Shown: positions 20,098 through 27,657 of the stretch, one piece after another | Layout of the letters: each line of letters starts with the position of its first letter | How positions within the stretch are numbered: position 1 is the first letter of the stretch | Assembly (NCBI RefSeq): GCF_000012945.1 | Contig: NC_007511.1 | Location: 124,001-188,000 of the forward strand | Length of the DNA: 64,000 nucleotides | Origin: Burkholderia lata | Lineage (GTDB): Bacteria > Pseudomonadota > Gammaproteobacteria > Burkholderiales > Burkholderiaceae | Direction: 5' to 3' | Notes under the pieces: model-generated | The model's database searches: none | The model's input: the letters and a program-made list of their open reading frames with translations, nothing else | Told to the model about the DNA's origin: nothing | Made by a program: the position numbers and the translations under genes

Positions 20098-22455
20098 GTG
20101 ACCGTTCGCCATCTCGATGCGTTGTTCCAGCCCAAGTCCGTTGCGGTCGTCGGTGCGTCGTCGCGCGCGGGCAGTATCGGCGCGATGGTGTGGTCGCGCG
20201 TGCTCGACGGCGCGTTCGAGGGGCCCGTGTGGCCCGTCAATCCGAAGTACCGTGACCTGCACGGGCATGCGGTCGTTGCCGATGTCGACCGGTTGCCCGC
20301 GCCGCCGTCGGTGGCCGTGATCTGCACGCCGCCCGCGACCTGGGCCGGCATCGTGCGCAAGCTCGGCGAGCTCGGCACGCGCGTCGCGATAATCGTCGGC
20401 GAGGCGCGCACGGACGCCGATCGCGCGGCGCTCGATCGCACGCTGAAAGCAGCGAAGCCGTTCGTGCTCCGTATCGTCGGGCCGGGCAGCCTCGGCGTGC
20501 TGTCGCCTGCACGGCATGCGCATTTCGGTGCGCCGGCCTATACGGCGCGATCGGGAGGCGTCGCCTGGGTGTCGCAATCGAATGCGCTGACGAACGCGGT
20601 GCTCGGCTGGGCCGATGCGCGGGGTCTCGGCTTTTCACATGTCGTCGCGCTCGGCGGCGAGTCCGACGTCGATGCGGGCGACGTGCTCGACTATCTCGCG
20701 AGCGATCCCGGCACGCGCGCGATCCTGCTCGAACTCGATACCGTGCGCGCCGCGCGCAAGTTCATGTCGGCCGCGCGCGCGGCTGCGCGCAACAAACCGG
20801 TGCTCGCATTGCGCACCGGCCGCGCGGATCCCGGCGACGCGCTCTATACGGCGGCGTTCCAGCGCGCGGGGATGGTGCGTGTCGATGCGCTCGACGATCT
20901 GCTCGACGAGATCGAGACGCTCGGCGTCGGTCGCGTCACGGCGCGCGGCGCGGCCACGCTCGTGACGAGCGATGCGGGCGTCGCGAAACTCGCGGTCGAT
21001 GCGGTGGCGGAGGTGCGTGACGTGCTGGCCGACTGGTCGCCCGCGGCCACGTCGGCGGTGTCGGCCGCGCTGCCGCATCTCGCGTCACCCGGCAATCCGC
21101 TGACGCTGGGCGACGATGCGCGCCCCGAGCACTTTGCCGCGGCGGTCAAGGCGCTCGCGCCGTTCCCGCAAACGGGCACGCTGTTCGTCGTCCATTCGAC
21201 TTCCCACAGCGCGCCTGCCGATGCGGTTGCGCACACGCTGATCGAATCACGGCAGTACGCGCATCGCGGCATCCTCGCGTGTTTCTTCGGCGCGGTCGAC
21301 GCGGCGACGCGCGATGCGCTGCACGCGAACGGCATTCCCGTGCACACCACGCCGCAGCGGCTCGCGCGCGCGTATGCGCGTCTCGTCGACTACAACCTCG
21401 GGCGGCAACTGCTGATGCAAACGCCCGAGGGTACGCCGCCACAGCCGGCCGAGTGTGTTGCATCCGCACAGGCCGACGCGCGCCGGATGGTCGAAGCCGG
21501 CCAGCATGAGTTGACCGGCGAAGCCGCGCTGCACTGGCTGTCCCGTTTCGGCTTGCAGGGCGAGCCGGCTGTTGAGCCGGCCGGGAAGAAAGTCGTCGAT
21601 GTCACCGTCGACATGTATGACGATTCGAACTTCGGCCCGGTGTTTCGCTATGCGGTGCCGCCGGCGGACGGTGTATCGGCGCCGTTCGTCGTCTATGGCC
21701 TGCCGCCGCTGAACACCGTGCTCGCTCGCGCGGTGATGGAGCGCTCGCCGTATGCGCGCAGCACGCCCATCGAGCCGACGCTCGACGCGTTGACGGCGCT
21801 GTCGCAGGTCGTCTGCGACGTGCGCGAAGTCGTGGCGATGTCGGTCACGCTGCGCGTGCTGCCCGACCGCGCACACGTGATCGCGCCGCGCATCACGCTG
21901 GCGGCGGGGCGCAGCCGGCTCGCGATCATGCCGTATCCGCGTCACCTCGAGCAGACGCTCGAATGGCGCGGCGAGACGGTGACGATCCGCCCGATCCGTC
22001 CGGAAGACGAGGCCGCGCACAACGAACTGCTCGGCGCGATGACGCCGGACGATCTGCGGATGCGTTTCTTCGGTGCGGTGCGCAGCTTCGATCATTCGCA
22101 GGTCGCGCGCATGACGCAGATCGATTACGACCGTGAGATGGCGTTCATCGTGTCGTTCACCGATGTGTCGGGGCGCGACCACACGCTCGCGGTGGCGCGC
22201 GCGGTGGCCGATCCCGACAACGAGACGGCGGAGTTCGCGATCGCGGTGCGACCCGATCAGAAGGGCAAGGGGCTTGGCCGGCTGATGATGACGCGGATCA
22301 TCGACTACGCGCGCTCACGCGGAACCGCATGGATGATCGGCGAGGCGCTGCGCGAGAACTCGGCGATGATCTCGCTGGCGAAGGCGTGCGGGTTTGCAGT
22401 GTCGACGACGGAGGAGCCTGGCGTCGTGGGCTTCCGGATGAAGTTGCAGCCGTAG
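20098..22455 (+). CDS. Pat-like protein: CoA-binding/acyl-CoA-synthetase domains plus GNAT acetyltransferase
   Basis: 785 aa. Order: CoA-binding domain at about 5-125 (LDALFQPKSVAVVGAS), succinyl-CoA-ligase-like flavodoxin fold at about 140-290 and a further ligase domain to about 440. A short, degenerate ATP-grasp remnant follows at about 460-610 (NFGPVFRY, LPPLNTVLARAVMERS). The GNAT domain at about 630-785 has the acetyl-CoA loop DQKGKGLGRLMM. Family members (Pat/YfiQ) acetylate lysines and inhibit acetyl-CoA synthetase. GTG at 20098 is taken as start because CAGGGAG lies just before it and the family begins there; an 87-codon extension has no family match. Lack of most of the ATP-grasp agrees with a regulatory rather than ligase role. 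Confidence 0.85.
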   Translation: MTVRHLDALFQPKSVAVVGASSRAGSIGAMVWSRVLDGAFEGPVWPVNPKYRDLHGHAVVADVDRLPAPPSVAVICTPPATWAGIVRKLGELGTRVAIIVGEARTDADRAALDRTLKAAKPFVLRIVGPGSLGVLSPARHAHFGAPAYTARSGGVAWVSQSNALTNAVLGWADARGLGFSHVVALGGESDVDAGDVLDYLASDPGTRAILLELDTVRAARKFMSAARAAARNKPVLALRTGRADPGDALYTAAFQRAGMVRVDALDDLLDEIETLGVGRVTARGAATLVTSDAGVAKLAVDAVAEVRDVLADWSPAATSAVSAALPHLASPGNPLTLGDDARPEHFAAAVKALAPFPQTGTLFVVHSTSHSAPADAVAHTLIESRQYAHRGILACFFGAVDAATRDALHANGIPVHTTPQRLARAYARLVDYNLGRQLLMQTPEGTPPQPAECVASAQADARRMVEAGQHELTGEAALHWLSRFGLQGEPAVEPAGKKVVDVTVDMYDDSNFGPVFRYAVPPADGVSAPFVVYGLPPLNTVLARAVMERSPYARSTPIEPTLDALTALSQVVCDVREVVAMSVTLRVLPDRAHVIAPRITLAAGRSRLAIMPYPRHLEQTLEWRGETVTIRPIRPEDEAAHNELLGAMTPDDLRMRFFGAVRSFDHSQVARMTQIDYDREMAFIVSFTDVSGRDHTLAVARAVADPDNETAEFAIAVRPDQKGKGLGRLMMTRIIDYARSRGTAWMIGEALRENSAMISLAKACGFAVSTTEEPGVVGFRMKLQP

Positions 22456-23148
22456 CGTCTACTGACTGCCCAACGCGCAGAGACGTTGCATGCAGTCGAT
22501 GTCTCCAGCCTCCTTGCACGTTGCGGATGTTCTTGGTCGGGGATGCACGGCGTTCGAACCTGTCTCGCCACGCGAGCGAAGCCGCCGCGAACGTGTCGGC
22601 GCCCGTTCGAGACGGAAATATCGGCGCACAAATGGCACCGGTCAGGCACCGCGCGACGCGTACCGCTTGCCGTGATATCCGTCCCGCGTCGCGGTTTTCC
22701 GCAAGGTATCCGCACTCGTTTATCGCCGCATTCCACCCTCGAAACTTCGAACTTGCCCAAAAGGTGAGATTTTTCGGGAGCCGTGGGTGAGCTTCTCCGG
22801 GAAGGTGGCGGTGAGCTGATACAGGAGCGCTCGGTGAGCCTTCCCGGGAGTGGCCGGTGAGACTCTGCGGGATCGGCCGGTGAGGGTCTCCGGGAGGCGT
22901 CGGTGAGCCTTTCCGGGGCGCTTCGGTGAGGTTCTGCGGGAACTGTCGGTGAGGACATCCGGGAGGCTTGGGTGAGCGTTTCCAGGAGCCTTGGTGAGCT
23001 TTTTCGGGAGGCGTCGGTGAGCGCTTGCGGGACGTCAAGGTGAGACTTTTCGGGAGCGTCCGGACGCACTGCTCCCGCAAGCGCAGCGCCGGCCAGGGCC
23101 GGCGTCACGCAGGGTACGGGCACGCATGAACCGTGCCCGTGGCTACAT
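22456..23148. other. 693-bp non-coding region between convergent genes, containing the 23-bp repeat array
   Basis: Bases 22456-22762 show nothing recognisable. The repeat array fills 22763-23061. A hairpin ACGGGCACG / CGTGCCCGT at 23116-23140 may end the minus-strand gene at 23149. Frames that run through here do not keep phase with the 23-bp period and are not genes. Confidence 0.7.
22763..23061 (+). repeat. Array of thirteen 23-bp repeats, consensus GGTGAGnnTnTnCGGGAG-N5
   Basis: Units begin at 22763, 22786, 22810, 22833, 22856, 22879, 22902, 22925, 22948, 22971, 22993, 23016 and 23039. The step is 23 bp in ten of twelve intervals (one 24, one 22). GGTGAG is kept in all thirteen. The second block is CGGGA in ten units, CAGGA in two and CGGGG in one, while the bases between and after vary freely. 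Fixed spacing with two conserved blocks and random filler suggests selected binding sites rather than a young slippage repeat. It lies between the 3' ends of two convergent genes. Confidence 0.9.
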
Positions 23149-23691
23149 TCAGGCAGCGAGTTTCAACGCCGCGTCGTTTACCTGATCGCGCGAAATCGCG
23201 AGTTCCTCGAGGTGCGGATCGGCATAGACGGCGCCGGTTTCGCGCTCGAGACGGGCGATCGTCAGTGCACAGCGTGCGGCGTCCTTGGGCATCGCGATGA
23301 AGCGCTTGACCGATTCGCCGGACGTGAACGCTTCGAACAGCGCGCCGCGCACGTCGTCCGGAAGCGTCTTGGTCCACTGGTACGGCTTGCCGTTGAACGT
23401 GATCGACGGCGGCAGCGTGCGTTCCTTCTTGGTCGCCGTGATGAGCCCGTAGGTGCGGGCGGCGTCGCCGATCTGTTCGGGCGAGAAGAGTTCGTCGGGC
23501 GTGATGTCGAACTGCTCGATGTAGCTCTCGATCGCCTGCATTGCAGCGGTACGATCGTCGCGCTTCTTCTGCGCGCGCGCGACGATATCGCGCAGCTCGT
23601 CCGCCTCTTCAGGCGTGATCGTGAAGCTTGCCTGCTTCTGCTGAAGTTCGGAGAAACGCTGGAATTCTTGATCGTTCAGAAGTTTGGCCAT
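23149..23691 (-). CDS. Protein of unknown function with H-NS-like linker sequence
   Basis: 180 aa. Not recognised as a named family. Residues 1-70 are strongly charged and helical (coiled-coil-like, QRFSELQQKQ, DELRDIVARAQKKRDD). Then YIEQFDITPDELFSP closely echoes the EYDITPEELGF linker of the H-NS protein encoded at 19195. The C-terminal half (about 85-180) contains ITFNGKPYQWTKTLPDDVRGALFEAF, reminiscent of the aromatic YxWT segment of H-NS C-termini but without the GRGR hook. Start taken at 23691 (GGAT upstream); a Met three codons earlier is possible. A divergent, DNA-binding, H-NS-related protein is a reasonable guess. Confidence 0.72.
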   Translation of the reverse strand: MAKLLNDQEFQRFSELQQKQASFTITPEEADELRDIVARAQKKRDDRTAAMQAIESYIEQFDITPDELFSPEQIGDAARTYGLITATKKERTLPPSITFNGKPYQWTKTLPDDVRGALFEAFTSGESVKRFIAMPKDAARCALTIARLERETGAVYADPHLEELAISRDQVNDAALKLAA

Positions 23692-23808
23692 GACATCCAT
23701 CGGACACGACGGCCGCGACAACCGGCCGCCGTAGTTTTTGAGAGGGCCGCTATTTTAGCGTAGCGCCGTGTGCGCACGATATGGCACCGTGTGTCGCGCT
23801 CCGCGGAA

Positions 23809-23817
23809 GGGGGGGGG
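23809..23817 (+). repeat. Run of nine G
   Basis: Homopolymer of nine G in the intergenic stretch between the 23691 start and the IclR gene end, about 120 bp upstream of the minus-strand start. Such tracts can slip during replication. Confidence 0.6.
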
Positions 23818-23874
23818 CGCGACCGGGGGCGACGCGATTGTGCTGCTCCCGGTGCGCTCCGCCGAGCCTGCGCG

Positions 23875-24696
23875 TCAGCAGGTCTCGTCGCGGCACATCG
23901 ACAGATTGGCGGCCGTGTCGCGCAACCCTTCGACGACCGTGTCGACGGACGGCGCCGTGTGCGCATCGATCCGGCGCATGTATGGGCAGGTCAGCACCGC
24001 GATCGCATGGCCGGACGGCCCGAGGATCGGCGCGGTCAGGTCGGTCACGCCGTATGCCTGGCGGCTGTCCTGGCGCAGGTAACCGTCTTGCCGGATGGAC
24101 TGGCACGCATACGCGAGTTCCTGCTCGTTCAGCGGCCCTTCGCCCTTGACCTTGCGGTGCTCGGCGAGCATGTGTGCGCGCTGCTCGGCGCCCTGGAACG
24201 ACAGCATCACGCGCCCCGATGCCGTATCGGCGAGCCCGACGCGCGAGCCGAGCCGGACCGACACGCCCCACGAGCCGGGCCCGTCGACCTGCGCGATCAC
24301 GAGCAGGTTGCCGCGATCGTAGACGGACAGGTGGCACGATTGTTCGGAGGCGTCGGCGAAACGCTGCATCGGCGGCAAGGCTTCGGCAATCAGCCGGCTC
24401 ATCGGCGGATGCCGGTGCGCGAGTGAGAACAGCTTGAGGCTGAGGGTGTAGCGGTCGCCGCCGGTCGAGCGCATCACGTAGCGGCGCGCGACGAGGCGTT
24501 CGAGCATCCGGTAGATCTCGCTCGCGTTACGGCCGAGTTCCTTCGTGATTTCAGTGCGGGTGAGGCCTTCTTTCTGCTCCGAAAGGAGTTCGAGAATGTC
24601 GAGACCCTTGTCGAGCGCGGGTGCACGGTAGCGGTCGATTGCGCCCATCGATTCCCGTGCGTCGCAGCCGGGAAGCAGGTCGTTGGTTGTTTGCAT
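23875..24696 (-). CDS. IclR-family transcriptional regulator
   Basis: 273 aa. A winged helix-turn-helix lies at about 25-85 (LDILELLSEQKEGLTRTEITKELGRNASEIYRMLERL), then the IclR effector domain with YDRGNLLVIAQVDGPGSWGVSVRLG and GVTDLTAPILG; the ending has paired cysteines (MCRDETC). Start at 24696 is uncertain: a Met 16 codons later (24648) has the better ribosome site (GGGA). It lies divergent to a fumarylacetoacetate-hydrolase-family gene and probably controls it and itself. Confidence 0.85.
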   Translation of the reverse strand: MQTTNDLLPGCDARESMGAIDRYRAPALDKGLDILELLSEQKEGLTRTEITKELGRNASEIYRMLERLVARRYVMRSTGGDRYTLSLKLFSLAHRHPPMSRLIAEALPPMQRFADASEQSCHLSVYDRGNLLVIAQVDGPGSWGVSVRLGSRVGLADTASGRVMLSFQGAEQRAHMLAEHRKVKGEGPLNEQELAYACQSIRQDGYLRQDSRQAYGVTDLTAPILGPSGHAIAVLTCPYMRRIDAHTAPSVDTVVEGLRDTAANLSMCRDETC

Positions 24697-25360
24697 TGTT
24701 GGTGTGAAGTTGGAGGGATTACTTTCGATCGATTGGCGACGCACGCTGGCCGATTCTGCAACACGCATGTGTCGGGCCCGCGTGTGGCGACGAACGCCAT
24801 CCGTTTGAGCTTAACAACAAACATTTAGTGTGCAATGCAGCGTCTTTTTACCGATCGTTACCAAACAAGAACGGATCGATTCCCTTCCGGGATGACAGGG
24901 AAGCCCCGAATACCCGGTATTCATGACAGGTGGCACCGGTTCAAGGTGTTCGAAAGGAAATCGGGCTGCGGCGCGGCCCGCGATGCTGCGCCGCAGCGTC
25001 GGCAGGCGCACCAATAGTCGGTATCCGTCGCGCGTCATTTCACGGTGCGCGGCCGGTGGTACAAAGGCTGGCGGGCCAGCGACGGTGCGGCCGCGCGTGA
25101 AGCCGGCCGGTCGGGCCGGACCATGTCGCGGGTGCCGGGCCGTCGTCGCCGATGCGCAGACCGGCGGCCGCCCGTTCGATGCGCGCCGTACTTCCGTGCG
25201 GCGCCACGATCGCTGCGCCCGCGCGACCCTCGCGCGTCGACGGCATGCCGGATGCGGCGCCGACGCGCGCAATCGACGATCGACAATCAGTCCGGCGCGC
25301 GGCCGCGAAGGGCCGCGTCGGCCGGAATCCTGTCCCATTCGACAACAGAGGTTGAGCACG
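24697..25360. other. 664-bp divergent intergenic region (IclR gene / FAH gene)
   Basis: No gene supported. Holds a 15-bp palindrome GAATACC-C-GGTATTC at 24908-24922, a possible IclR operator, and a relatively AT-rich patch at about 24805-24835 that could carry a promoter. The rest is GC-rich without obvious signals. Confidence 0.5.
24908..24922. promoter_or_regulatory. Candidate IclR operator palindrome
   Basis: GAATACC and GGTATTC arms around a single C, located between the divergent IclR and FAH genes. IclR-family regulators bind short palindromes of this kind; assignment is by position only. Confidence 0.45.
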
Positions 25361-26209
25361 ATGAAACTGCTTCGCTATGGCCCGTCCGGCCAGGAAAAGC
25401 CCGGTATTCTCGACGCGGACGGCCGGATTCGCGACCTGTCCGCGCATGTGCCGGACCTGTCCGGCGATGTGCTGTCCGACGCGGGTCTCGCGCGGCTGCG
25501 CGCGATCGATCCGGCCACGCTGCCGCTCGTGTCAGGCGAGCCGCGCATCGGCGCGTGCGTCGGGCATGTCGGCAAATTCATCGGCATCGGCCTGAACTAC
25601 GCCGATCACGCGGCCGAAGCCGGCATGCCGGTGCCGAAGGAGCCGGTCGTGTTCGGCAAGTGGACGAGCTCGATCTGCGGCCCGAACGACGGCATCGACA
25701 TCCCGAAGGGCTCGGTCAAGACCGACTGGGAAGTCGAGCTGGGCGTCGTGATCGGCGCGACCTGCAAGGACGTCGACGAAGCGCGCGCGCTCGATTACGT
25801 CGCGGGCTACTGCGTCGTCAACGACGTGTCCGAACGCGAATGGCAGATCGAGCGCGGCGGCCAGTGGGACAAGGGCAAGGGCTTCGACACGTTCGGCCCG
25901 ATCGGTCCGTGGCTCGTCACGCGCGACGAGGTGCCCGATCCGCAGCGCCTCGACCTGTGGCTCGAAATCGACGGCCACCGTTATCAGAACGGCAACACGC
26001 GCACGATGGTGTTCACCGTCGCGCAGCTGATCGCCTATCTGTCGAGCTGCATGACGCTGCAGCCGGGCGACGTGATCACGACCGGTACGCCGCCGGGCGT
26101 CGGCATGGGCATCAAGCCGTCGCCGGTATTCCTGAAGGCCGGCCAGATGGTGCGGCTCGGTGTGGAAGGGCTCGGCGAGCAACTGCAGCACACGCGCGAC
26201 GCGCGATAG
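25361..26209 (+). CDS. Fumarylacetoacetate hydrolase family protein
   Basis: 282 aa. N-terminal part MKLLRYGPSGQEKPGILD; catalytic FAH fold from about 70: IGIGLNYADHAAEAG, then PVVFGKWTSSICGPND. The metal-binding acid cluster WEVELGVVIG near 125-135 and GYCVVNDVSEREWQ follow, and TTGTPPGVGMG is near 240. Members with this signature hydrolyse 2,4-diketo-3-deoxy sugar acids (fuconate/rhamnonate path) or are annotated as ureidoglycolate lyases; no sugar dehydratase lies nearby to decide. Likely controlled by the divergent IclR protein. Confidence 0.85.
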   Translation: MKLLRYGPSGQEKPGILDADGRIRDLSAHVPDLSGDVLSDAGLARLRAIDPATLPLVSGEPRIGACVGHVGKFIGIGLNYADHAAEAGMPVPKEPVVFGKWTSSICGPNDGIDIPKGSVKTDWEVELGVVIGATCKDVDEARALDYVAGYCVVNDVSEREWQIERGGQWDKGKGFDTFGPIGPWLVTRDEVPDPQRLDLWLEIDGHRYQNGNTRTMVFTVAQLIAYLSSCMTLQPGDVITTGTPPGVGMGIKPSPVFLKAGQMVRLGVEGLGEQLQHTRDAR

Positions 26210-26280
26210 CCGCGCATTCGGCGATCCCGTCGAACGACCGCCGCCGGCGGTCGGCGGGCGCCGGATACCGATGGTTCAAA

Positions 26281-26323
26281 GGCAAGGGCCCGATTCCGCA
26301 TTGCGCGGAATCGGGCCCTTGCC
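26281..26323. terminator. Bidirectional hairpin between convergent FAH and VOC genes
   Basis: Perfect 19-bp arms beginning GGCAAGGGCC and ending GGGCCCTTGCC around a 5-base loop. On the minus strand it is followed by TTTGAAC. The position between two convergent stop codons supports a shared terminator. Confidence 0.8.
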
Positions 26324-26341
26324 ATTCGTACGCGGGCGGGA

Positions 26342-26725
26342 TCAGACGACGTTGTCGAGTTCGCAATGCGCTTCCAGCCGATACCCGTCGGGATCGACGA
26401 CGAACGCCGCGTAGTAGCCGGGGCCGTAGTGTTCGCGCTTGCCGGGTCCGCCGTTGTCCTGGCCGCCGTGCTCGAGCGCGGCGCGGTAGAACGCGTCGAC
26501 CTCGACGGGCGAAGCGGCCTTGAACGACAGGTGCATCCCCGAGTCGGGATCGGCGGCAACGGGGCGAGCCGCATGCTGCAGCCACAGCTCCGGCTCAGTC
26601 GCGCCGTACCCGATGGAGTCATCGTCGCTATACAGCCGTTTGTAGCCGAGTGCGCCGAGCGTGCTGTCGTAGAACGCGCGGCTGCGGCCGATGTGTGCAA
26701 CGCCGAACGAAAGGTGATCGATCAT
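26342..26725 (-). CDS. VOC-superfamily (glyoxalase/dioxygenase-fold) protein
   Basis: 127 aa, a single vicinal-oxygen-chelate module pair. HLSFGVAHIGRSRAFYDSTLGALGYKRL is the first beta-alpha-beta unit, GMHLSFKAASPVEVDAFYRAAL starts the second, and FVVDPDGYRLEAHC is the typical end with Asp/Glu. Reaction unknown; could be a lactoylglutathione-lyase-like or resistance protein. AAGGAG precedes the ATG. Its promoter and first 30 codons are partially duplicated immediately upstream (26791-26945). Divergent from a CGNR regulator. Confidence 0.88.
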   Translation of the reverse strand: MIDHLSFGVAHIGRSRAFYDSTLGALGYKRLYSDDDSIGYGATEPELWLQHAARPVAADPDSGMHLSFKAASPVEVDAFYRAALEHGGQDNGGPGKREHYGPGYYAAFVVDPDGYRLEAHCELDNVV

Positions 26726-26772
26726 CTGTTGGCTCCTTGGACTGAGAGGGGACTTCAGTGCGGCAAACCTGC

Positions 26773-26880
26773 TTATAACCACCATGCCAGCCGCTTGTAG
26801 CGGAGTGCGCCGAGCGTGCTGTCGTAGAACGCGCGGCTTCTGTTGTTGTGGATAACGCCGGACAAAAGGCGATCGATCAT
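26773..26880 (-). pseudogene. Truncated duplicate of the VOC gene start (35 codons)
   Basis: An ATG at 26880 with its own AAGGAG site opens a 35-residue frame, MIDRLLSGVIHNNRSRAFYD and on, whose first ~31 residues copy the start of the VOC protein at 26725. It then runs into a TAA. It is part of a tandem duplication of about 154 bp (26637-26790 against 26791-26945). It may be translated as a leader peptide, but as an enzyme it is a fragment. Confidence 0.8.
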
Positions 26881-26989
26881 CTGTGGCTCCTTGAACTGAG
26901 GCGGGTGTCAGTGCAGCAAACCTTTTTATAACTATCATGCTGGTTATGTTAGAAAGCGCTCGCAGGCTTGTCAACCGGTATGGTGGTTA
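26776..26989. promoter_or_regulatory. Three copies of a near-palindromic operator-like motif
   Basis: TAACCACCATGCCAG at 26776-26790, TAACTATCATGCTGGTTA at 26929-26946 and, on the other strand, TAACCACCATACCGGTT at 26973-26989. They share TAACyAyCATrCyrGtt and flank the promoters of the VOC gene and the divergent CGNR gene. The first copy arose with the VOC duplication. The CGNR protein is the obvious candidate to bind them. Confidence 0.65.
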
Positions 26990-27004
26990 GATACGATTCG
27001 GGGC

Positions 27005-27625
27005 ATGAGCGATACGCAACCTTCCGTCACGATGGACTGCCTGATTCCGGCGCCGCCCGAAACCCTGAGCATCGATTTCGCGAACACGCTGTACTGGCGC
27101 GGCAGCGATCCGCCGACAGAAACCTTCGGCACATTGGGCGATCTGCTGTCATGGTGTCGCGAGCAGGCTGGCGTGCCGGCCGGCCTGGCGGAAGCATGCC
27201 GCGCGCGTGGTGAGGAGGCGGGAGAGCCGGCGATGCTGGCGCGCGCACTCGCATTGCGCGAGGCGCTTTATCGGCTCTTTCATGCACAGGCCGAGCAGCG
27301 CGAGCCGCAGGCCGACGATCTCGCGCTGCTCGGCGGCTTCCTCGCGGAAGCGGCGCCGCGCGTCGCGCTGGCGCGCATCGATGGCGGCTATGCGTGGCGG
27401 ATCGGGGAGGGGCGTGCGACGCTGGCCGGGCTGCTGAGCCCGGTACTGTGGTCGGCGATCGACCTGCTCGGCGGTGCGCGGCTCGCGAAGGTCAAGCGTT
27501 GCGCGAACGACGCCTGCCAGTGGCTGTTCATCGACGACAGCAAGAACGGCAGCCGCCGCTGGTGTTCGATGTCGTCCTGCGGCAATCGCGCGAAGGCATA
27601 CCGCCACTATCACAAGGCCGACTGA
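27005..27625 (+). CDS. CGNR zinc-finger family regulator
   Basis: 206 aa. The N-terminal ABATE-type stress-sensing domain (LSIDFANTLYWRG, ALALREALYRLFHAQ) is followed by a C-terminal zinc finger at about 163-200. This has cysteines in RCANDACQWLF and RRWCSMSSCGNRAKAYRHY, the CGNR signature. Family members are putative DNA-binding regulators, often next to the enzyme gene they control, here a VOC protein read in the opposite direction across shared repeats. GGGG lies just before the ATG. Confidence 0.9.
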   Translation: MSDTQPSVTMDCLIPAPPETLSIDFANTLYWRGSDPPTETFGTLGDLLSWCREQAGVPAGLAEACRARGEEAGEPAMLARALALREALYRLFHAQAEQREPQADDLALLGGFLAEAAPRVALARIDGGYAWRIGEGRATLAGLLSPVLWSAIDLLGGARLAKVKRCANDACQWLFIDDSKNGSRRWCSMSSCGNRAKAYRHYHKAD

Positions 27626-27657
27626 CGGTCGGCCCGTTCACTGCGCGGCAGTCGCCC

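Noticed and set aside
22763..23061. CRISPR array
   Set aside because: Units are only 23 bp including variable bases, conserved blocks are 5-6 bp, there are no 25-35-bp direct repeats with unique spacers, and no cas genes are present.
22298..23123. Minus-strand reading frames of 260-272 codons with repeated Ser/Pro/Leu motifs over the repeat array
   Set aside because: The 23-bp period shifts frame at each unit, so the repetitive translations arise from the DNA repeat in all frames; they also run into the pat gene, and no start site or family match is seen.
24923..25360. In-frame 146-codon extension of the FAH-family gene
   Set aside because: The extension has no family similarity and the ATG at 25361 begins exactly where the family begins.
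26281..26323. Insertion-sequence terminal inverted repeats
   Set aside because: The arms are adjacent with a 5-base loop between two convergent stops, so a terminator is the better explanation; no transposase is present.
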